Shown here in pieces: positions 33,271-46,985 of a DNA stretch of 64,000 bases. The DNA lies in assembly GCA_936440205.1 (NCBI GenBank), contig OW387140.1, forward strand, positions 27,401,659 to 27,465,658. Direction: 5' to 3'. A program made the translations under genes and the position numbers. Origin of the DNA: Lepidonotus clava (lineage: Eukaryota; Annelida; Polychaeta; Phyllodocida; Polynoidae). The notes under the pieces are model-generated. The model saw nothing but the letters and a program-made list of their open reading frames with translations, was not told the origin of the DNA and searched no databases. Numbering within the stretch: position 1 is the stretch's first letter; every line of letters begins with the position of its first letter.

Positions 33271-35520
33271 GTTGGGTCTCATGAAGAGAGTGGTCCTTCT
33301 GAAGTCTATTGAGACCTTCCTATAGAGTAGTAGGGCTCACTTCGTTTTAGTCAGATGCACACTGTCATTGCTGTACATGTATATATCATAGAAGTTGAAG
33401 GTAGTGGACGCTGAAATAGTATTCTTATATTTCTACAGATTGTTTGTGTTGTGTCAATATTAATGTCAGACTGGCTGCACTGAACCTTCCTTTGGTTGGG
33501 TGAACTTTTTAAGCCATATCAAACTGTATAGGGCACGAAACGGTGAAACGTTTGAAACTATCTATTGCAACTCTTTATGGTTTTGCCATTGATACTGCCA
33601 TATTGATATCGACATAAAACGCCAGATTTCTTGAGCTATTGTGCCAGGATCTTCAACTGCAATTTTTACCATTTTGTACACATACCTTTTAATTTATAAT
33701 ACAGAAACCCTTTTCCTCCAGTCGAACAGGTAAAAGTTGAAGGGAAGATTAAGACTAACATAATGTTTAAAGAGGAAATCAATTTACCATATCAAGATTT
33801 CTGTATTAGATTTTTAATATTGCCTATGCATCTTTCTATTACAATTAACGATTAGCTTTATATAAGCATACGGACTCACACAGATTTTGTGATTATTTGC
33901 ATGCCTTATTAGGCTATGATGACAATGATGGCGGTTGATAAGTTTAATATATATTATTTCTTGCATGGCGACGTTTATTGACATGCATGGCTTTGGATTT
34001 CCTTACCCACGAAGAGGGATTAGGGCCCGGGGATTAGAGGACATTTCCATTTACGGTTCTTCACAGTTTAAAAAGTATAATTTATTGGTTAACATATTAG
34101 TGTACAAAGCTGTATAACAATTACCGCACAAGTGCAATATTTCCACAGAAAATGAAAGCAGAATCTGTCATCTGTGAACTGGTGAATGTCAGGGCAGTGT
34201 GCTATCGCCTCTTTGGATGATGGAAACTCGACAAAACGATCCAGACTCGGATTTTATATGAGGTTCATGTTTTTAGACGGTGTCGTGCCTTTACATATCC
34301 AGAAGACACATTGTCATAAAACTCCGACCTTATATTCATCACTTGAAATTTCGTATGAGCTATAATGATTATGATGTATAATGATAGTGCTTATGCTTTC
34401 ATTTCATTATATCCATTGGGTCAATGACTAATATTGTTAACCATATATATACACAAGCCCAGTAGCCTCCTATTTACAAATACCTTTTACTCTTCACGTA
34501 TAACTGTTTGATCTGAAACCTTGACTGTTTGATTGCCTTTTCAGAAACTTACAAAGACCACCCTCGTACGACAAGGAATTAAGTTGGCGATGATTACTAC
34601 TTTAAGTGGAACACTCACTGTGTAGCCCCCATTGTTCGGACAATCCCAACAGAAAATATTTAAGCTACAAACAGTCAGGTACAGACTACGTTCCGTTGTG
34701 CATGCTTTTAAAGAAAGTCCATTCCCCAACACTACACGGATTAAAATTGATCAGAAGTGAAAACAGAACAGACTGTTTCTCCTAAGAAACCCATTAACAG
34801 CGCTTAAAAATACATACTTGGTCTATCGCCTGAAACATTTTTATTTTAAATGATTAATTTAAAACAAGTTTGCATTCTTTGTTTTAAGGACAAGATGCAT
34901 TATGTAATGCGAGTTTAAGGATCACTTAAGATTCTTATAGTGATAGAAATCTATTAGTGGTTATAAAGAAGTGACAGGCTAACTTTTGTATTGCGTCTAT
35001 TGGGATCGGACTTGTCCGTACTTCCATAAAAAGGGGGAGTCACAGCACAGCTACACAAAATTTTAATATCGTTCTAGTATTCTAAGAATACACTTTTTCT
35101 GATATTGATCCTGTATTTCTGACCTCACCGTAATTATAATTGAACTTAGGTATTTGGAATGCTGAGAGCTATCGGAACCACTGGGTAACGGTTAGTAGCA
35201 ACTACCCTCATCTCTCTGTCGAAACCTAATCATGGATAAAACAAAGCACTCGAAAAATGTAAAGCATGGTGATCACCTCATTCTAGTCATTCTAACATTA
35301 TGGTTATCTCAGCATTACATTTCCGAATTACCTGCTCTTATAATGGAACGACATGGGTTACATTTCTTCCGAATTGTGCCGTTGGATAAATCTTTACCTT
35401 TAATGCCAGGGAAAATGCACTCCCAGATAAGTCAATAGTTCACCTCATTTTCCCACTATAGGCACCACTGATCATGTTACTTCTCCAGGGTCTTTTATTC
35501 CTGAGATAGGCACCTCCTGG
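33271..35520. other. A+T-rich tract
   Basis: No gene, RNA or repeat recognised. TCATGGATAAAACAAAGC at 35230 opens a 68-codon frame without features. Confidence 0.35.
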
Positions 35521-35524
35521 GTTT

Positions 35525-35720
35525 GCCATAGACAGGTGTGTCAGGTGAGAGGACACGCTGGAGACACCTGAGCTGGCATCAAAACACATGGGGGATGGAC
35601 ACTGCTACATGGCAGCTGAGAGGCCTTGGTCCGATTCCCCATCCGCTCCCTGATCTGGGTCTGATCCGAGCCTAAGATGGCAGTGCCAGCTTGGCCAGGG
35701 TCAATGGAACCGTTACATTC
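35525..35720. promoter_or_regulatory. Cluster of CAGGTG/CACCTG E-boxes
   Basis: CAGGTG at 35533-35538 and 35542-35547 and CACCTG at 35565-35570, with CAGCTG at about 35611, in a GC-richer patch. Such sites are bound by Snail, ZEB or class I bHLH proteins. Candidate enhancer or silencer. Confidence 0.3.
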
Positions 35721-35999
35721 ATACAGTCAGAGCAGACTGAAGTAAACCAAACGTTGGCTAGCGAATTTGATGAACTTCATTGTAGACCCAGATTTTATTT
35801 GGGATGGGTGATTCCATCCCGAATATAATTAATTTTGTCATTCCGGATCTAGATCTTATTCTCTTGCTCAACTACATTCAACTTAATAATTATGGACTAT
35901 GATAGAGCAATCGACCTTCTTACCAGTAACCATCATTAGATATCTATGTAGACCGCGCCTGAAGTATAATAAAGCACTTTCATATAAATATTATGCACT

Positions 36000-36200
36000 T
36001 ATATGGTGTAGTTTGATCGAGGTCTAAGAGTGGCTTTGCAGGCCACAGACCCTGGAGGCGTCCTGGAGTGGCTAGAGGCCACGGGTACACACTACTAGTA
36101 CTACCTGGTCATAGTTTCTCACCGCTTCAAATCCCCTGCCCCGAGGTCACAGCTGGCACCTGAGAGGTTTTCCCTTTGGGGATTTGGTCTTGTTGGAGAG
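36000..36200. promoter_or_regulatory. GC-richer patch
   Basis: Contains the imperfect direct repeat AGAGTGGCTTTGCAGGCCAC / GGAGTGGCTAGAGGCCAC at 36027-36080. Weak regulatory candidate. Confidence 0.15.
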
Positions 36201-37079
36201 GGGCATACTTTGGTACAGAAGGTCTATTTCTATCGCACATACCCTCCAGGAAGCTTGCATTTAGAAATCATCATCGGTTTTGGTTAATCTTGGAAGAAAG
36301 TTGTTGTATTATTAGTTGTAGGCCCCATTGATTTTTCTCAGATCAAAGAGCTATGATGTTATATCTGTCCTGGAAAAACTATAAGGTTTCTTTTCCGAAT
36401 TTGTTCAGACTTTCTAAAGAGCCGTTCATCAGAGAGTTAAGGACAAGCAGAATAGAATTGTCATAGAATCAATTCAACGGTTGGCTACTTCACTTGATTC
36501 TGCGCCACTGACCTAACCCCCTCCTCCAACTTTTTATGCCGGACTTATCTTCAATTGTAGGCCTACCTGGGAAGTATGTTGGGCTTTACGGTAGTGAACG
36601 CTTCTGATTAACTGGTTAAGTGGTGTTAGTGACAAATGAAGTAGGACCTAGATGATGGTCAAGATGTTATACTTTAGTCGAATTTGGCTAGGTGCTGAAA
36701 CAAACTACATGTTTCTTACAGAGAAATGACCAGCTGACGGTTAAAAGTTGTACATTCTTAAAATAGTGTAAGAGATGGGACCTGGGGTATCATTTTGTAT
36801 TTGTAAAGATAAGTATCAATCGACATTATGTATAAGTAGACCTGGATGTAGCTCTATTGGATCTGAATGGCCCATAAATCCTTTAATACATTATTTTGAC
36901 AATAACATACTCCAAATATTTACCCCACTATATCCAAGGCAGTAAAGGTTAACATTTCATTGCCAGAAGTTATAATTATGCTACAAACATTTAGGATTAT
37001 AATATGAATGTTCCATTTACTTTTCAACTTTCCCTATGGTGAAGTATAAAACTAAGCCTTAACACTGTACAGCCAGCAG

Positions 37080-37280
37080 GGTACTGGAGGCCTGTGGGAT
37101 GGGGGTATGGCATGGCGTGTGGAAGGTGTGATCTATAGGGCCGTGTGACCAGAGACAGGTGAGGCTAACAACAAGAGAGGTGTCGTCAATACTGCCCACC
37201 TGCACTGTGTCAGGTGTTACCCTGCTGATCGTCATCCTCCCATCACTGCTGAGCTAGGGAATTAGAGGACAGTAGGAGTA
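37080..37280. promoter_or_regulatory. GC-richer patch with three E-boxes
   Basis: GACAGGTGAGG, CCCACCTGCAC and GTCAGGTGTTACC lie within about 70 bases. The same class of sites as at 35.5 kb. Confidence 0.25.
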
Positions 37281-38499
37281 GGGGTTAGGCATCAGCATGG
37301 CTTCCCTCTTTTATGTATCGTTCATGTCGTTTAGCATTGTCTGATAACCGTTATATTTTTGTAACAATTGAACCGTAAAATGATGAATACACATTATATA
37401 ACATTTAAATGATGTTACAATTAAAACTAGGACTGTGTCATTTCACTGTAAAGGTTTCGTTGTACGCTATTTTCCTTGATAAAAACAAGAACAAGTAATG
37501 AGTATTTTTTCTGGCATACATTTGGTTGTAAAGCACATAAACAATTAGTTTTTAATTCTGGGTTATGCCAGTTTTGCACTGAGTTATGGTACTTTAAGAA
37601 TCAAAACCATTTTAGTAGAAGTTTTAAAAACTTTTCTTCGGCGAGATGCACCTGAATACCTAGACCTTAAAGTCTTCGCAGACAAAATGTAATACTAAAA
37701 GAAACAGCTCTTTACATGGAATTGTGTCATGCCACATTCCAGTGTTATACTTCTACTATATTATACCACTGCTGTATGACTATTCTAATAGAAAGCTTAG
37801 AGTTTTGATACTTGTATTCAAAGGGGACAACCTTAACCACTCATCCCAGGCTAAAGCGGACTAAAAAGATTACAATCCAAGTCCATAAGTCACTAGTTAA
37901 GATCTACACACTAACTACATTGCAGAAGTAATCCAAGTAAACACTTGATCCTCTTACCCTGCAGGTGTTCAAAACCTGGCAAAGCCTTACCTACCAGTCC
38001 TTCTTATCTTGATACAAGCTGGTCAAGTAGAATAAAAAGTTCCTTCATGTTAATGGACCACTGATATTCTGATGCATTAATGTGCCAGTAATTTGCAAAG
38101 ATACTATCTGTTCAATTTGGCTACTTTATTTCTGGTGCTCTTAATACTGGTTTGTAGTGAGTTCCGTCATATTGATCCGACTTCGTAGAATTTGGTCACT
38201 TCGTCCATTAGGCCTCTGACCTAATTACTCATGTATGAAGAGGTCTCTGGCTCGTTGCTCTAAGCCTCTAATGGTTTCCTGTACAGGAGGTGGCACACTG
38301 GTCCACACTGGTATACAACTAGAGAAACTCCTGATATAGGTCTTGCGTTGTTTCTTAATAAATTTGTAATGATCCATGAAAGCTTTATTCTGTTGGCCAC
38401 CCAATGTATTCTATTTTGATTATGATTTAGAGTTATGATAGTAATAACAGGATGTGCTAACGTCTTTACTAAACAGTTCTTTCGCTTCAGTGGCTTGGG
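37281..38499. other. A+T-rich tract
   Basis: No gene, RNA or repeat recognised. Confidence 0.35.
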
Positions 38500-38679
38500 C
38501 AGCCACCCAAATTCTCAAATGATTGGAAAAGCTGAACATATTGGTGCCCATTGATGGTTGACGTTTAGAATCTTTACGTCTTAAATAAATATTTATTGTG
38601 TGCTAAACGTTAAGCAGCCAACCGAATTCTCAAATGAGTGGGAATGCTGTACATACTGACGCTTATTGACAGGCAACGT
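38500..38679 (+). repeat. Diverged direct duplication of about 65 bases
   Basis: 38500-38564 and 38614-38679 share CAGCCA(A/C)CC(A/G)AATTCTCAAATGA and the GCTG(A/T)ACATA...ATTGA...ACGT blocks in the same order. About 114 bases apart; an old local duplication. Confidence 0.6.
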
Positions 38680-39899
38680 GTGCGCTCTTCACAGCATTAT
38701 GCTCATCTCCACTTCTTTCAAAATCCTGTTTTCATCCTTCCAGGAATACCTAATGCACAAACTTAACATTTCAAATGCTCATTTTGCTTCTCACTTCCCA
38801 CATCTCTTGTATCCTTGTTTCATGTTGGAGGTTGACTCTGTGATCAGGGTCATGTCCCAGCACAAGCTTATCTAAAAGAGGTGCCCCACCAATATGCAGA
38901 GGAGCATCTCCCACTGGACTCTCGTCTGAATGCTAAGAGGACGACCCCGATGACCTCTGCAATTAAACCTCATTTGACCTGCTATTGCTCCACATACCCT
39001 ACGGCCTTTTGAACTTGGGACGCTGGCCTCTCGACCTTGACATCCATATATCTGTGTAACAACAATAAATTGATTAGTACCGAGCTTTGTGCAACGTATC
39101 TGGACAGAATACACTGAATTGGTATTTTTCCAATGTTTTATGATGCATGTAACATATAACTATATTATTGTATTGATTTATAATTGCCTCCAGACATATT
39201 GAATTCAAGTTACAAAATATTTGTCTAGGCAAACACCTAAAGGTTTGCATTCTAAAAGGGAAAGACACAAAGAAAGTACGTTCTCCCAGGTGCCGAATCT
39301 CAGACCGAATCTCAGAGGAAAGCAATAAAAACTGACTGCTCCAATTTTCATTCGTGAGACAATTCCTTTTTCCATTTCTTTCTTATCAAAGTCTTGTTTG
39401 TGAAATTCGAGTCTGATATAAGCAAATTACACGGTGAAATACTCTACATTAATGGTTTTTTTAACAGCCCGTGCAACTGTTTGATGTGAGGAAGCTGATG
39501 ATGAGCACGAACAGATTCTGCTTAGAGACACTTTAATGTAATGTTGACAAGAATAACATTCTCGTGTTCCTAGACCTTTCCATATCACACGAGAAAGGAT
39601 TCACTTAGCACAGTTTATATCACTGCCTTATATTGCTATATCAGTTAATTTAAGCCTATTAGGTGTATCTATACTTAGGTATCAGGTTAGTGTTTCCCAG
39701 ATATTTTAAGCTTTCTGTGCTTCTGCACAATTCGAAATGTCAAATAGCATCTTTCCTAAACGCCTATTGAGTTTTAAGTTTTGAATATGATCATATATGG
39801 GGCCGCTGTCTAAATGCTATTCTTTTACACACATTAAAATGACTTATGTTCCTCTGATTCGAAGTCAGAGTTAAGTGAATACCCATCTTTTTACATAGA
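38680..39899. other. Unremarkable tract
   Basis: Short frames at 38666-38875 and on the minus strand at 38872-39325 are unsupported by any domain. Otherwise A+T-rich. Confidence 0.35.
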
Positions 39900-40320
39900 C
39901 CCCCCAATCACTGGAATATCAAGTTACAGTGCAACGACACATATAATGTTCGATTACCGGCCCGCGAAGAGTGGTGTAAGGTTATATTCATAGAATCTGA
40001 AATAACTGTGAACGTGCCACCAACGGCGGCTCTTCCCGGTGCAAATCCCACCCATTGAATGTTCGGTGGCCTTTTTCTATCCTCTTTGAGCGACAGTTTA
40101 ATAGTGGTGGGATACGACAGGGGCAGAGGAGGCAAATGGGCTCGAGTATTGGTAATTCCGGATAGAAGGGTTGGCTGCGGTGAAAAAAATCTGGTCCCCA
40201 TTCCCCAGATAGCGACTGCCAGTGTGAATTATTGGCTGCCTCTCTGCCTCTCTGGTTTCAATTTCCTCCCATATATGATGTATCATTGCTGCTCTGAGCT
40301 GGCTCCCTATTCTGCCTACA
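39900..40320. promoter_or_regulatory. GC-richer island with overlapping frames on both strands
   Basis: Frames of 97 codons (minus) and 105 codons (plus) cross here; neither resembles a known family. CAACGGCGGCTCTTCCCGG and CCACCCATTGAATG fall in the centre. Regulatory DNA or an unrecognised exon. Confidence 0.2.
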
Positions 40321-42460
40321 TCACTGATTATGGTAATAAGTATACATTTCGTAGACTTTATGTATACAAGGAATAAACTTAGTGGTCATTTCTCTTTAAA
40401 ACTAATATGCTATTCATACATGTCCCAACATTAGCGTACAAGTGTAAGATTTAAAATAGTAAAAGAAACTTGTTTCAAATCCCATTCAATATTCTGTATC
40501 TGTCTGTTAATGCTTGTCCATGGGTAGCTCAAAATGTACGACCAAACAAGAATTTTTAAGCAGATTGAAAAAACAATCAATCAGTGTTGATTAAAAAAAA
40601 TCAATCAGTGTTGCTGTATATACTTTATCATATCGTGAGAACATTGTATGCTCGGCCCTCACCTTTTATCGAAGCATTTTGCAGTCGATAGCCATATCCT
40701 TATCACAGAATATTCTTGATCAGAATAATCAGCTGGCACTACCACCAACTATACATTTTCTTCTACGTGATTTATTTCTTTTTAACATGTCTTTAATAAA
40801 TTGAGAGAGTGGGTGTATATTAATATAAAATCAGTAAATCATGGTAGCCTACCGGTCGGTTATACTTTACATCAAGATCAAACGTGTTCATGACCATGTA
40901 GCAATGTTCAGATAGTCATAATGCATAGTTATCATGTTTCATCCACACTCTTAACTCTGAATATTCCCCAGCTTAAAATGTTGAGAATAGATTTAGAAAT
41001 CCTATCGAACAATTGACCATTATTTGCACAAAAGATACATTAAACTTGCAACTTATTGAGGGATATTGCTTGTTTCTATTGTGTGTGTGGAAAAAAACAG
41101 CAACTTAGGGTCCTTGTTTCTGTAATCTGCAAAATCAAAGTGGTGGAAATTAGTTTCGATTTTACAGTTTTCATCGGGGTTCTATCTATCTGTGTATGTA
41201 TATACCTAGTATGAACAACTCTCCACGCTGTTCTTTTCAATTTATGAATTTAAGAGTAGGGTTTGTGCAGTTCACATTATTGATACAATTTTCACAACAT
41301 TATACGTAGTGACCCAGGCCTTAACAGCTTAAGTCACCCGACATCACTGTTTAATTTAGCTGCAAAGAACTATCCTATGCTGTGTATCAGCCCAAGGCAA
41401 AATTTTGAAAACAGTATATCATAATAAACGGTACATAGAAGGTACGCAGATCAAATTTCGCTATGTTATCACCTAGGGGTATTTCTGAAACCGACAAAGA
41501 AACAATTTAATTCTTTGTAAGTTATTGACCATAATCGAAATTGCTGCGAGGGAAATTTAATTCTGGGCCCTAAATGTTTTACACCTGCGAATTCATGAGC
41601 GCACCTCTCACATCTTCAATTTAAGATGACCTAAGTTTGCCAGTCATCACTTTTCATATGATATAGCTATCTACAGAAACATTGGATCTCAAGTTTAAAC
41701 TTGATACCAAAGTCTGGATAATCATTTCATTTGAGAAAGCTGGCCTTTGAGATAGGAGAGGAGTGACACACCTTCCCAGACTGGTCAGCATTCTGAAATG
41801 TATGTTTGCAAGATTGGAAGTTTTAGCGAAAAGTAGAGAATATAACTTTTACTGTGCACTGTGTGTGTTTTACTTTTGTGTTAAGTGTGAGGAGCTTATG
41901 TCTTCCATTCATCCAATAGAACACTTTGTTGTTTTAGCTAGTCCAAGTCACGATCCTCTGTCCTGAGGATCATGGATCAGCTCCAGGCGTAGTTCAGTCA
42001 CCAAGAGTTAACAAGAACACTCAAGTGAAAGGACATTTCTTTATTAATGTTCCACACATGTGATATACTGAACTATAGAGGTTTAATATCCATTAAAAGT
42101 TAGGGCGCTATTTAGATGTTGTATTGTTTGTTCCCATAGATATTAGCAGTCTATCTGCGAGTCCAATCCATAATGTAGTTCCGCATGGGAAGGACCTAAT
42201 ACTTGCATGAAAATAATAAGTTTATTAATTTGAAAGTTTATTTATATTTGTTTGTGCACTACACGTTCCTACTTTTCCTTGCACCTATTGAAAAACTGTC
42301 TTACATCTCAGACTAGTAAACAGTAGTATGACCACCACATGGCCTCCTGTCAAGACTTGGAATGAATAGGTTTGATATAACATAAAAGACCAAAGCCAAA
42401 TATTTTACAATGTATATGACTATATGTCCTGCATTTCCCTTCTCGTACATGCAATAACCT
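40321..42460. other. A+T-rich tract
   Basis: A short direct duplication (AATCAATCAGTGTTG twice) occurs at about 40575-40613. Nothing else recognisable. Confidence 0.4.
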
Positions 42461-42680
42461 TTGTCTGACTGGGCCTGAAGTAATCATCGAAAGAGGCAGT
42501 TGTCTGATACGCCCTCTGGTGGCAGCCTCGGTCTGGACACGTACCCGCCTGACGTTGATCATGACGTCATTTTACATACGGGCCTTCATACGTCTTCCGT
42601 GGTCAATTTGCGCCGGTAGCGTTTGACACAGATCTAATAAGCAAGAATACGCGGGCGGCAGACAAAAATTAATATCTGCA
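42461..42680. promoter_or_regulatory. Island with a strong CTCF-like site
   Basis: ACGCCCTCTGGTGGCAGC (42509-42526, minus orientation) fits the CTCF core very well. TGACGTCA lies at about 42562 and CGGCGCAAATTGACC (complement strand, near 42605) resembles an E2F/NR half-site. Possible insulator or enhancer. Confidence 0.45.
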
Positions 42681-43730
42681 GTTGCCCTGTCCACTTCGAA
42701 AAACGGCAGCCTTTTGAGGAAAGGTCGATATAATATATAGGCCTAGACACAGTCTTAGAACACGTTTAAATGCTGTACGTTGATGGGTGATTGTATTCTT
42801 AAACCTGTATATGGCATAAAAAACATATGGTCACCTCACTACCCATTTTCCAATAAGCAGGCCCCAACAAACTAAACAACCTAAACAATCGTTTAAATAA
42901 TAAACAAAATAAATGATTGAACCTATTCATATCCTTCATGTTTTCAGATGATCTAACACTTATGTCTTTTCAGACTTAGGTAATAGACTTACGATTGTTT
43001 TTCTGAACCACTTCTCATAAGACTGTCATTGGTTTGTGATAAGTCAGCTTTTCTAACAAAACATTATTAGACGCGTCTTATGTAGTATACCCCAGAAACG
43101 GATAGAATGGCGGCTCTCATGGGACATAAAGTGACATTTACTACACAGACTATCATTGTCGCTTCTAAAGTAATCATGTAATGATAGGCAAAAGCATAGA
43201 TATATTCTCCTCAACATGCAAAGCCAGCTGAAAAAGAACATTCATTACAGTTTTGCCTCATACTCGATGCAGTCTGCTTGAACTCAGCTGACACTATCAA
43301 GAAGACAGTCAGCTTTAATCTTTAAGAGCAAAGCATATAGTTAAGGCTTAACAGCACGAGTCCTAAGCGAAAGCATAAATGCACATTGTAAACTAGTATT
43401 TATCTAATCCAATTTACCTCCCGCTTTCGGGCATGGACATAGCGATGTGGCTGTTCCAAGTTAATAAGCTTGTTAAAAGGTTTCCTCTGGCAGTAATTTG
43501 GATGCTATCCTCGGGGTTTTCTCCATACTCTGTAATGAGGTCTGCAGCATCTGATAATCGTCTATTATATTATAAATCACACTCTGTTAACTTTTAGCCT
43601 GCACATTAAATATTCTCCTTTATCGGTCCCTGCATATTAATTTTCTACTTTACTCAGAAATCATGTTGTAAATGAAAGCTCCTAATCCTCCAACGGCCAG
43701 AAATCATATTGAGAACTGAAAGAGGCAGGT
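42681..43730. other. A+T-rich tract
   Basis: One TAGGCCTA at about 42740. No gene or repeat recognised. Confidence 0.35.
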
Positions 43731-43780
43731 GTTTTGCAAAGACAATGTTTTGCAAAGACAATGTTTTGCAAAGCAAAGTA
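43731..43780. repeat. 16-bp tandem repeat, three copies
   Basis: TGTTTTGCAAAGACAA is repeated twice exactly; a third copy ends in GCAAAG. Confidence 0.85.
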
Positions 43781-45700
43781 CCTCTTTTTCTGAAGTCTGA
43801 CCTACTCATTACATCATTTTGCCATAATTAGTTTGTAACCCATAGTTCTATCATTATTTCCTATTGTATATAATTTATGCTTGTGAAAGATGAACAACTT
43901 GCAGTTGGCCTACCAAGCTATAGAAACAGGAACTCTGGTTATGGTCATAAAATCTTACCGTTTATTGTTTTTGTTTTTTGTTATTTCATATTCTGTAAAG
44001 TGATGTTTTCTATGACTGACGTATAATATTTCTTCTTCCCTTAATCTTTAGACACATGTCGGACTATATAATTATAACATTACAATACACCAGGTCTTCA
44101 CGACCTGCATGCAATCCCTGGTTACCTGCATAGACCCATTATGCTGAATATCATTTCCATAGTTTATGGTCGATTCCTTTAGGCTGGGATCACAATTCTA
44201 TCTCAATTTAAACTAATCATTTTACTGACAACACATATTTAACCATTGATTCTGAGCTTTTATTGATTCTGTACCCCAATTAGTACCAGGTTTAGAGTTA
44301 ATTTAAGGTTGTCTAAATTATTTTGTCAAATTAAATTATTTACATCATGAATACCGTCGCATTTATTTCCAATCGGTGACTCCAATGATCTGTCTCTCTC
44401 AATTAGATTTCCTAATCATCTGTCAAAACAAAACTGACCTTCGCTACCTTTTGGATGCTTGACAAAACAGTTGCAACTTATTATGTCAATATCCTGGTAA
44501 CGCATCGTGTTTATTTGGATAACTGTCCAAATTAAAGTTGTACCAAATTGACATAATCATTTTCCGATGGACAGAGAACTGCCTCGTTCAGTATGATCAT
44601 TCTAAGTTCCATGATCGGTCGATGAGAAGTCAATTGATGACATTCAAAATGATACAATATATATATATATGTATGACTTCTCTAGTCTAAAAATGCTTCG
44701 CTATTTCTAAAAGGATGGACCCTGCAAAACTGTAAATCCAAAACAGGTAAATGAAAATATATTGAAAGCACCCTGATATGTGTTACCACGATTGAACGTC
44801 TTACTCACATTGATCATTTTGTGGTTTATTAGTATTGTCTGAAGATGTAACTTAGTTTGGGGAAGTTTAATATGTATAGTTGTATTACTATATTCAGTGT
44901 ATCGTTGTCTTCATCTTCAATCTTTTTGAGGATATGAATCCTGTCATTCACATCTTCTCATCGTTCTATAAAGGGGTTCAGCCTTAAGAGTAACTTTCAT
45001 GTAACACACATGTCACAATGCCCAGTCCATGCTCAAATGCAAGTTGATCAAGAGAATTCCACTCAGTACACAAGAAAGTATACTCTCCATATCAAACCTT
45101 CAATGCATTGACAATCCTTAATTCAAAACCTGAATAAACCATACACCAAGTTATGTATTGTTAGGCTTGTACCTGAGGTAGGCAACAGTGTGTGTCACTC
45201 TCTGAGCTGTTACTTGCACTGTTCCCCTTCCCCAACTACATAGCCTTCTGAATGTGTTAATGAGACAGTTTGTTCTCTACATTTACGCTGAATGCATTTT
45301 TTTTGGGTCTACAGAAACAGACGACAATCCCGCACTCGTTTTGAATTAAAACCGTAAACTCTGGAATCTGAGAACAAAAACGAGTGAGACCATTATTCCC
45401 AAAAAGTGATATATATCCGGGTCCTGGCAAGGGGTTATAACCACCCGAGTACTCCCTTCAAGGTTGGTTATGGATTTATCATACCTTTTCTGTTAGATCT
45501 GAGCTAACAAGGAAGGATGCACAGCAATCAGTGATGGTGGGGCTGTGATGCTGCACTTTTTTTTTCCATATAGCTCTTTTGATTACCATCAAATCCACAA
45601 ACAGTAAGCAAGTAATATGTAGCTAGGAACATTATGCAGATTATGTTAGATTTTTTATTTCTTAATAATTTCATTTTTTTATGAGTTTTAAAAAGATAAA
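43781..45700. other. A+T-rich tract
   Basis: A short (TA)n run at about 44656. No gene or RNA recognised. Confidence 0.35.
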
Positions 45701-45710
45701 AAGTTTCTGT

Positions 45711-45728
45711 ATCGCCCTGCAGGGCGAT
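45711..45728. other. Perfect 18-bp palindrome
   Basis: ATCGCCCTGCAGGGCGAT reads identically on both strands, in an A+T-rich setting. Confidence 0.8.
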
Positions 45729-46039
45729 GCAAGACTGGTTATCACCCATATTTTTATCGACCTGTGTTAAACTCTTAACTACTAAACTCTAAGGTATAAT
45801 GAATTAATTTACGGTGAATTGCTTAGGGAAGCTTATTACAATGCAATAATACTGTATTCTAGCATGTCCATTGGCCCTATTATAAGAATGCCTGCTGAGA
45901 GAAGGCGAAATGCATTGGTTTCCGAGAATTGATCTTTCTACCTTAGCATTGCTGCTGACACGAGAATATCTTGGCTTCTCCCGACACCGGAGAAGGTGGT
46001 CATTGGCTTCTGAGGAAAACCCTTGACACGTATATGTAG

Positions 46040-46290
46040 GTGTTTACTGCATGCCCATTACGGCTGCCCTGAACCATGACCAAATAAGGGCGTCTCCCTT
46101 AGCGTCACCTAGTGGTCTTTTCTCAGGGGGCTATATGGAGGGAAATGGCCGACCGTTCCTTTCATATCTTTCTCTCTTTACCTCCGCCACCTTTGAGATT
46201 GGAGTACAGGGTTCTTTTATATCACTGGTCCCCAACTCCCCATTCCCAGTGACGGGAACAAGAAGGACCCTAAACCATTAGGACACAGCA
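46040..46290. promoter_or_regulatory. GC-richer island
   Basis: Holds TTAGCGTCACCTAGTGGTC (about 46098-46116), a degenerate CTCF-like core, and CCCAGTGACGGGAAC. A 76-codon frame is unrecognised. Confidence 0.2.
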
Positions 46291-46396
46291 CGGCTGTGAA
46301 GCCTTAAATGCCAAATTAAATGAAACCATATAGCGTACAGGCACTGCCGCAGTCACTGCAGTTATTGTAATATATATAGGAAATCATTCGATTAAA

Positions 46397-46438
46397 TTAA
46401 CCGCATATTCAACATTGTTAACCGCATATTCAATATTG
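46397..46438. repeat. 21-bp tandem duplication
   Basis: TTAACCGCATATTCAACATTG is followed directly by the same unit with one change. Confidence 0.8.
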
Positions 46439-46549
46439 GAGCGAACACATTTTGCCATCATTCTAGGCCTACAGAACCTGCATTCATCACAGAGCCCCAG
46501 TTGGAGGACTTGCAGGGTAGACTACATGAAACAGGAGAAAGCCGGGAGG

Positions 46550-46985
46550 GGGCTGCAGACGCGCAGGTGTGAGTGAAGCCAGTTACAGGAGGAAGCCATC
46601 AGCTCCTGGCGTTCCCACCTCCAGTGTTAATGACCACTGCCTTAAACCCAAGCCACGCGCCCGGCGCCTCGCCCAAATCCCCTATTTGCGTCCATAATGA
46701 CTACCACAATCCACTCACCTCCCCCAGAACACTTCAAGAAGGGATTCCAGCCGCGTACATCTGGCGAACCGGCAATGCAGTGCCAAACGAGTTCGGTAAA
46801 TGGTATGCAATCGCAGGACATACTATTTGGCGGGAAACAGAAAAGCAGACGACAATGGGTTAAAGAGGAGCGTATCGTTAACGAGAGGATCGGGGCCGTC
46901 ATCGGCGTTAACCCGTCCGTCGGGGGCCGTAAAGGCAGCCTTGACCAGTTGGCGAGGCGAACCCACTGACTCGTTTTTAACTGAT
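46550..46985. promoter_or_regulatory. GC-rich island (about 430 bp), candidate regulatory module or exon
   Basis: Contains CACGCGCCCGGCGCC, TTTGGCGGGAAAC (46828-46840, an E2F-type site) and CGTTAACGAGAGG...GGCGTTAACCCG, two GTTAAC palindromes. Plus frames of 96 and 90 codons and a minus frame of 86 codons overlap; none is recognisable. The E2F-like site is the clearest single motif. Confidence 0.3.

Noticed and set aside
35620-35660. Possible second SINE (GGTCCGATTCCC, box-B-like)
   Set aside because: No box A at the proper distance upstream.
41952-41971. GATCCTC...GAGGATC hairpin as a terminator or RNA gene
   Set aside because: A 7-base stem alone is expected by chance in 64 kb, and no transcript context is visible.
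46573-46969. Overlapping 96-, 90- and 86-codon frames considered as exons
   Set aside because: Three frames open at once point to composition, and none has a recognisable motif.
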